From: Gonium pectorale
Lineage: Eukaryota > Chlorophyta > Chlorophyceae > Chlamydomonadales > Volvocaceae
Length of the DNA stretch: 12,538 bases
Direction of reading: 5' to 3'
NCBI GenBank assembly: GCA_001584585.1
Contig: LSYV01000117.1
Span: 138,603 to 151,140 of the forward strand
Positions 7,573 through 12,538 of the stretch are shown here, piece after piece. Position 1 is the stretch's first letter. Each line of letters opens with the position of its first letter. The position numbers and the translations under genes are program-made. The notes below the pieces were generated by a model. It did no database searches. It saw only the letters and a list, made by a program, of their open reading frames with translations, and was not told the DNA's origin.

Positions 7573-10452
7573 CTGCGAGGGGGGAGGAAGCCAAGGAAAA
7601 AACGGAAGACTTGAGAGGGAGTGACCAACAGCAGCACGTTATTATATGATCCTGGCTAGCCATCATCCTCGGGACATATGATTGCGGAAGCTGTGAAGAC
7701 AAGCTCCTGTCCGTAGGCATGTGCGTGCAATAATATGTTTGATGTGCATAGCGGCGTAGCCATGACTTGTTTATAGAGCTAACGGATAGACAGACGGCTG
7801 ACATACAGATAGGTCTGAAATGCTAGTGCGCACAGACATGTCCAGGAAGGTGATTGCGTATAGGGACAACTGTGCTTGCTAGCCAGCAGCCCTCAACCCT
7901 TGCCACACAATCTGGTGCCATGCTGTTTATGTGCACACACCTGCCGCTCCCCTCCTGCTCGGCCACGTAGAGCAGGTTTGGCCGCCCATCCCCATGCACG
8001 AGCGCCTCCACGTTGCGGAAGCCGGATCCCGGGCGCAGGGGGTACGGGAGCTGAAGGGAGGGGTCGCGGCCGGGCTGCGAAGGCGGTGCAGCAGCCCGCG
8101 AATCTGTTGAGCGGCCAGCGGCTATGGATTCAGACAGCTGAGTGTATGTGTTCTGCAGCAGCCTGATGCCGCGCTTCAGCGCACGCAGCACGCGGGCCAG
8201 GCGGGCCATGTGGCCGGGCTGGCTGAGCAGCATGTTGAAGAGGTGCAGGAAGGGCGTCACGGGCTCGCACACCACGCAGGCGTCCTCGGGCGAGGCCAGC
8301 AGCGACACCCGCATGTGCGGCCCCACCAGCTCCACAAACAGCGCCGGCAGCACCGAGCGCCGGACGACGGGCGCCAGCGACTCGCTCGTGAGGAACATCT
8401 GATAGTGCCGCTGGCCCTGGAAGTAGGGGTCGCCCGACGCGCCAATCTGCAGCGGAGATTCAAACAAGCACCAGCAGCCGACCAGCTGCTGACACGCCAA
8501 CCAAAGCCCACCTGGAGCTTCCTAAGCAGGATGCTTGCCATCATGCCAGCCTGAGCACTGTGGCCTTCACCGTAAGATAGGCTCCCAAGCCTACTCTGTT
8601 CCGAAGCGCTGGCGTGCAAGGGAGCCCCCCCCCAGCACCCGAAGCGGCTCCACCCCCACACCCATTCCTGATGCCACGACCGAACCTGGGAATGTCGTCA
8701 AGGCCGCGGAGATGACGAAATGCGACCATGGCACAATGGAAATTCATGGCAACAAAGTCTTCCTTTGCGACTCCCTCTGCCAAAAGACGTGCTCAACAAG
8801 TGGCGTAGCGAGCAATGCTACTGGATGGAGCACATACAGCCGAACCATGATTGGGCGCCCAAGCAAGCAATAGAGGCAGTCAGAGGGGTGCCAGATAACA
8901 CGGCCACGCGGCCAGGCCTACCTCGGCTTTGACCGCAGCAACATACACCGGCACCTTGCATTCCCACAGGCAGTCCATGACGACGTTGACGGTGTAGAGG
9001 CTGCAGCCGTCGGTCATGGCTGAGAAGGAAGCGCGTTCGTCGGAAGAGTGACCACTGATCGGGCTCCCCAGGTAGGGTCCCAGGATCTCGTGGAAGGCCA
9101 CCCTCCGCGCCACCTCGTTGCTGGAGGCGTTAGCCATCTCCCTGCACAGGTCCACGGCCACCTGGCAGTCCTGTTGCTCAAGCGGGTCGCCGCCTCCGTT
9201 TACCGCCTGATGAGCGAGGGAACCCGGGGCCAGATGCGATCAGCCATTTCAGAGACATAGCTGAGCGACTACACACCCGACCACATCAGGTGCCCGGGGT
9301 GCGCCGCGTGTTTGTGCAATGGGTCTTCAGAGGCTCTTGAGTCTACCAGTACAGCGATGTAGCATCACTTCCCGCACTGCCCGGCCATGGAACTACCTAG
9401 AAAGTCTCGATTTGTAGCCTAGGCCTTGTCTGCTTTCAACACACGGTGTGTGACCCTGGCACAAGCCTTTGCAACTTATCGATCTGTGTGCACGGGCTCC
9501 AAACCCTGGCAGCACCCCCAGCAACCCCAACCCTAACCAGCAAGCTTCGACCCGAGATGATTCTGCCCTATGTGTACGCATGCGTCCCGCTCCGAATCTT
9601 CCACTTGCCTGGGCGAACATCCCCGCCAGACTGTCCAGGACAGGGTGAAGCAGCCCCACCGGCACCGCTGAGTAGCAGCGATGTGGGCGGTAGCATAGGT
9701 AGTACGGCGGGGAGCTGGCCTCTTGTACGGGCGCCCACTCCTTATGGTCAGCCATGGCGGAAGCTGAAGGCAGATCCTCAGCTCTCTGCCGCTTGGGCGC
9801 TGCAATCGAAGCGGTTGGAAGGGAGTTGTCTCAGGCCCTGTCAGGGGGGGATCGAAAGTATGGGCCCTTCCCGCGCCAGCTGGGCTGCAGGGGTACCCAC
9901 CGGGAGCCACTATGCTGCTTGGGCCTGCGTCGACAAAGCATGCGAGAGACATTGGGGGGGGGGCAGCACGAGGTTCAACGTCTGGGAGGGCGCAGTGGCG
10001 GAAGACGGCACGCATACCCTTGCACCCATTCGTCTACTACTTCAGCAACAGCTGGCGGAACCCGAACCCAGACTCCGCTGGGGCCTAGGCACTTGCAGGC
10101 GCAGCGCTTCGGAATCTATGTGAGAAAAGGGACGAGGAGTGCATATACGGCTGGGTTTGCGGGGGGGGGGGTCCGAGGCCAGCGCATGTCGACCAGTGCT
10201 TTTCCATTATTGCAAATCAAAAAGCATACGCGCCACAACAAGTTCAAAGCAGCATGGCGAGGCTCTCGCAAGCAACGCACCTGCGGCCTTGGCCCGTCGC
10301 ACAAACTCAACGATGAACTCGCAAGTGTCGGTTTCCTGGAGGACGGCAAGCTCGGTCTCGGGCATGCGCGACACGAAGACGAGCAGGTCCAATTGCTCGT
10401 CTCCACTGGTCAATGTGCGAACGGCCCGTGACACCGTCTGCTTTGATGCCAT
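7065..10452 (-). CDS. PD-(D/E)XK nuclease-like / atypical HxD kinase fusion (Crinkler-type), five exons
   Basis: Proposed exons 10281-10452, 9609-9667, 8922-9161, 7941-8446 and 7065-7572 give 494 residues with consistent phases. Residues ~90-170 resemble a restriction-endonuclease-fold domain: RRVAFHEILGPYLG, a TDG (Asp128), then VYVAAVKAEIGASGDPYFQG, the family's K-x-E-I-G-x-x-G-D-P-x-x-Q signature spanning an intron. A linker domain follows (LPALFVELVGPHMRVSLLAS; VTPFLHLF). Residues ~300-494 form a small kinase: VAVKF (Lys331), GLAPELL, LVMERL, VHADMRQANVMV (Asp420, Asn425) and DFDW (Asp447 in DFG position), then a C-terminal YDRALW-type tail and stop. The same domain pair is known in Crinkler-type effectors and relatives in fungi, oomycetes and algae. 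Here the ExK glutamate is replaced by Ala153, so the nuclease may be inactive, while kinase residues are complete. Cellular role and target are unknown. The N-terminal two exons are least certain. Confidence 0.8.
7941..8446 (-). CDS. Nuclease-kinase gene, exon 4 (end of nuclease domain, linker, kinase N-lobe)
   Basis: Starts IGASGDPYFQGQRHYQMFL after acceptor ctccgctgcag|. Continues through RRSVLPALFVELVGPHMRVS, CEPVTPFLHLFNML, a helical stretch (ARLARVLRALKRGIRLLQNT), a Ser/Pro/Ala-rich spacer, and NVEALVHGDGRPNLLYVAEQ. Donor GGCAG|gtgtgt, phase 2, gives a split Arg codon. The preceding intron is 475 bp (8447-8921). Confidence 0.85.
8922..9161 (-). CDS. Nuclease-kinase gene, exon 3 (nuclease-like core, first part)
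   Basis: Eighty codons from VAVDLCREMANASSNEVARR to CKVPVYVAAVKAE. Acceptor ctgccag|GTGGCC; the frame stays open to about 9236, so in-phase acceptors a few codons upstream (caacag|, catcag|) are possible. Donor GCCGAG|gtaggc, phase 0, placed exactly inside the K-A-E|I-G motif that continues in exon 4. Confidence 0.78.
9609..9667 (-). CDS. Nuclease-kinase gene, exon 2 (59 bp, possible GC-AG intron)
   Basis: Encodes VPVGLLHPVLDSLAGMFAQ after a split Ala codon, an amphipathic helix-like segment. The acceptor ctactcag| matches the phase 1 donor of exon 1, and exiting phase 0 fits exon 3. The donor would be CCCAG|gcaagt, a non-canonical GC donor in otherwise perfect context. Flanking introns are 613 bp and 447 bp. 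Chosen by phase and plausibility, so tentative. Confidence 0.42.
10281..10452 (-). CDS. Nuclease-kinase gene, exon 1 (proposed start)
   Basis: Encodes MASKQTVSRAVRTLTSGDEQ then LDLLVFVSRMPETELAVLQE and CEFIVEFVRRAKAA. An in-frame TGA lies six bases upstream of the ATG (10450-10452). The donor GCCGCAG|gtgcgt leaves phase 1. As an alternative, the exon could start at an acceptor after aaagcag (10437). It would then be joined in phase 0 to an upstream exon at 10595-10672 ending TACTGGGAGGAG|gtaacg and starting MDDVPMPQPE. Confidence 0.6.
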
Positions 10453-10940
10453 AACTCAAAGCTGCCCTAAAACAGTAGGAAGGGGTTCAGTGTGTTGGCC
10501 AAAGAGGCTGGGAACGGGGAGTGGCACCGAGGGTCAATAGCACAAAGGTGTAGTCGCAGACACGCTTCCCTGACTTTGAAGTGAAGTCCGTTACCTCCTC
10601 CCAGTAACAAGTGATTTCTCTAATTCGGAGGCGGATAGGCGATTCGGGTTGGGGCATGGGTACATCATCCATGGCTCCGCAGCCTGCCAACCCATCCGTA
10701 CGGCCGCCCGAGCGGCTCCCCGGCCCATCCCAACCAACAGGCCCATGCCCATACATGTTCTGACAATCTCATAGGCTCTCCTAGCTCCGCGAAAATGGTC
10801 CAGCCATCCAGACGAGTGGGTGGACATGTGTCATACAGGTTTGTACGGCAAGGCGTGGGACGATCATAAAGCATCAAACGCTACTGTATGCATTTATGAA
10901 GGTAGAAGCAAGGGCTAGAGTAACATTGTTATAGGGCTAG
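10453..10940 (-). other. 5' flank of the nuclease-kinase gene
   Basis: Mostly without recognisable features. A minus-strand frame at 10595-10672 followed by GAG|gtaacg could be a real upstream exon (see exon 1). No clear TATA box was found. An AT-richer patch lies at 10870-10940, just before repeat A copy 3. Confidence 0.35.
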
Positions 10941-11130
10941 AGCACGAGAAAGAGAACTGGCAAACACGGGCTACATCACTCTGTAAGTTTTTGCTAGCAG
11001 TAGCCAGCGGCCCTTCGCTCCTTCCTTCCAAACGTGGGATCCGAGGGTCACCAACGGCTCCGACGGCTGGTCTGTCATGGGATGCTCTCCCCCCTTCCCT
11101 GTTCCTTTTGTACTCCCAGTGCCCACCTAC
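10941..11130 (+). repeat. Repeat A, copy 3 (diverged)
   Basis: Shares with copy 1 agaactggcaaacacgggc, acatcact, agcggccctt with ccttccttcc, gggatccgagggtca, gacggctggtctgt and gtgcccacct, in the same order and orientation. The ctgctggaatttatattatt segment is lost or reduced. No repeat B follows. Confidence 0.68.
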
Positions 11131-11592
11131 AACGGCGGGGGCGGGTTAATGCGGGGGTTCAAGGCCGTGTCATGTCATCTCGTGTGGTCGCCATATTACG
11201 TGCTGAACGCGCAGAACTGTTGGCAGTTGGTTAGGAAACCGTTGGGTTTGGCCCCTTCGGTTAACACTCATTGCTTGGTTTCCGGGCGCCGCCTTGAGAG
11301 CGGGCACTATCATTAGCATTACGAGTACGGATTTGTGCGTATCGGGGTTTGGCCGTGCTAGGTGTGACCTGGGCGGGCTCCCCTGGAGCGTTCAGTCTGG
11401 CGAGAAGGCCAGCGTCAGTGCGAGACCAGTTATCTGCGTCTCGCACTCTGTGGTATAACAGACACTGAGTAGAACGCAGAACCGTGTCGAGGACTCGTGA
11501 ACTCCTATTTGTAACCTTTCGCGTCGCAACTTGCGAGCACGGACGCCCTTACAAGGAGGCAGCTGAGGCTGGCCAGTCCTACCTAGGGTGCG
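11131..11592. other. Region between repeat A copy 3 and the plus-strand open frame
   Basis: No gene recognised. Contains the hairpin at 11417-11447 and a TGTAA on the plus strand near 11511. If the right end is a retroelement, this would be its terminal repeat and leader. A tggtataacagac at 11450-11462 is loosely like an initiator-Met-tRNA primer-binding site, but the match is weak. Confidence 0.3.
11417..11447. repeat. Perfect 10-bp stem-loop
   Basis: agtgcgagac (11417-11426) and gtctcgcact (11438-11447) are exact reverse complements around an 11-base loop. A third copy of the same arm occurs at 11603-11612. Confidence 0.85.
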
Positions 11593-11616
11593 TAGCATTC
11601 CCAGTGCGAGACGCAG
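11434..11616. repeat. 14-bp perfect inverted repeat pair spanning 183 bp
   Basis: ctgcgtctcgcact (11434-11447) and agtgcgagacgcag (11603-11616) are exact reverse complements. The 155 bp between them holds no recognised gene. Compatible with a very small terminal-inverted-repeat element or a structured leader; no target-site duplication was identified. Confidence 0.7.
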
Positions 11617-11853
11617 ATCGTCGTCATTGTCGTCGTCATCGGTGCCGAGAGTGAGCCGCGTCACGCGCGACCGTCTCGAGTACGCGGGCCCCAGGCCCTT
11701 ATCTACGGGAGTCAAGCTCTCGTTCATCAGCAAGAACTAGGCCCCAGGCCTTTTCGGGTATTCGCGTATCACGGGCCCAAGGCCTGTACCGAGACTCAAG
11801 ATCGTCATTGCGCTCGCTGTGGCCCACGGCCGAGCGGCGCTGTTGGAGTGTGA
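11593..11853 (+). pseudogene. Open frame with in-frame GP-type peptide repeats, closed by a stop
   Basis: Eighty-six codons open from the stop at 11590-11592 to a TGA at 11851-11853, in the same frame as the longer open frame that follows. The DNA motif gggccccaggcc recurs in degenerate form at 11686, 11740, 11773, 11821, 11854 and 11887. Every spacing (54, 33, 48, 33, 33) is a multiple of three, and the copies read GPQA, GPRP, GPKA, GPRP, GPRL, GSRP. No ATG is present. It may be a decayed 5' part of the next frame, or a minisatellite. Confidence 0.35.
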
Positions 11854-12538
11854 GGCCCCAGGCTTCTAGCTGAGCGTCGAGTTGAGGGCTCAAGGCCCTG
11901 TTTGCAGCGCTGGCTGGAGATCAAGGGACTTCGAGTAACGGCATTCGCCTACATTTGCCTGTGCGTCCCGAGCCCCGGACTCCATCCCGCACAAGCAACT
12001 CAGCAGCTTCCGCCACGACCAGTCCGTGAGCAGGGAGGGAGGGGCAGGCTGACTAGGAGCCAGTCCGGGGGTGAGAATTTGTTGCAGCTTGGGGACCGGG
12101 GGCAAGCCGCAGAGCAGCAGCCTGGGCAAGGTAGCACGCAGGCCCGCCAGCGTAGGGCAAGTGCACAAGGGGGGCTTTTCTCACTACTGCACAGTGCAGC
12201 AGGCGCCCTTTCGCCTCAACGAGGGGAGGGTTCACGGGCGCATTCACGTGTGTCCAGCCTAGAGAGTGGGGAGGTACCTGACTTAGCCAACAACCCGCTT
12301 CACCTGCTAGGGGTTGGTGTGGCCGAGTCTGACTCAGACAGTCACCAAGGGGAAGTAGGGGGACTTCAGCCTGCAGCGGCAGTAGGCCAACAGCCTCCCG
12401 TGCAAGCAGCCATACCGCCCGCTCCTGTTTTAGTTCCGCCGGTTGGTTTGTTACCTCCTGCCCCGCCCGTCGATCCAGCGCAGGCAGACAACACCGGTTA
12501 TTATTCAGACGACGTGATGGATCAGCCGTCCACGTCGT
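11854..12538 (+). CDS. Long open frame running off the right end, gag-like low-complexity protein
   Basis: The frame is open for 228 codons from just after a TGA (11851-11853) to the window end. The first ATG is only near the end (12520), so translation must start upstream through splicing, or downstream. The product is Gln/Ala/Pro/Gly/Ser-rich: LLQLGDRGQAAEQQPGQGST, SLLHSAAGALSPQRGEGSRA, VPDLANNPLHLLGVGVAESD, a proline/valine-rich stretch, and DNTGYYSDDVMDQPSTS. The style resembles the poorly conserved N-terminal region of retrotransposon Gag proteins, or an exon of a disordered nuclear protein. No zinc knuckle or protease is visible within the window. The upstream repeat A copy and inverted repeats fit a retroelement, but this is inference. 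Confidence 0.45.

Noticed and set aside
6963..7649. 228-codon plus-strand frame
   Set aside because: Exact antisense of the kinase catalytic exon. Composition is a mirror effect of GC-rich codons.
9446..10431. Two plus-strand frames of 225 codons
   Set aside because: Antisense to the introns and first exons of the nuclease-kinase gene, with no recognisable motifs.
1..12538. CRISPR array, bacterial operon or riboswitch
   Set aside because: No regular spacer-repeat array, no Shine-Dalgarno-led gene clusters, and both recognised genes need introns, so the window is eukaryotic.

Overview
This is nuclear DNA of a GC-rich, intron-rich eukaryote, most likely a green alga of the chlorophyte/volvocine kind. 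That assignment is an inference from short GC-rich exons split by 300-800 bp introns, C-rich tracts running into gcag acceptors, abundant G/C homopolymer runs, and the style of the proteins. No continuous bacterial-style gene is present, and the long open frames on the plus strand are mostly antisense to exons or lie in introns.

Left third (1-3411, minus strand): a gene for an RCC1-family beta-propeller protein, reconstructed here as six exons (3292-3411, 2538-2594, 1669-1732, 1097-1296, 665-780, 110-195). Phases agree at every junction. The first 214 residues can be read and the gene continues past the left edge. Its introns carry two copies of a ~55 bp dispersed repeat, a G-quadruplex-type tandem repeat and an (ACCCC)6 microsatellite.

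Middle (3412-7064): the presumed 5' region of the RCC1 gene, with a CTG/CAG tract and an AT-rich island. Then come two copies of a repeat made of two blocks (A and B), which flank one convincing but unidentified minus-strand exon (4976-5090). The rest is mostly featureless, with two tandem copies of the ~55 bp repeat near 6717-6839.

Right-centre (7065-10452, minus strand): a five-exon gene, proposed product 494 residues, joining a PD-(D/E)XK nuclease-like domain to a compact atypical HxD protein kinase. This matches the nuclease-kinase architecture of Crinkler (CRN/CR) type proteins. The kinase catalytic residues are intact, while the nuclease ExK motif appears to lack its glutamate.

Right end (10453-12538): a third, partial copy of repeat A, a region with perfect inverted repeats, and a 228-codon plus-strand open frame running off the window. 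Its composition is low-complexity and gag-like, and it is preceded by in-frame GP-type peptide repeats. This may be the 5' part of a retroelement or an exon of another gene. The two identified genes share a strand but nothing suggests they act together. The kinase-nuclease gene sitting beside repeat-rich, possibly transposon-derived DNA fits the mobile ancestry known for that family.
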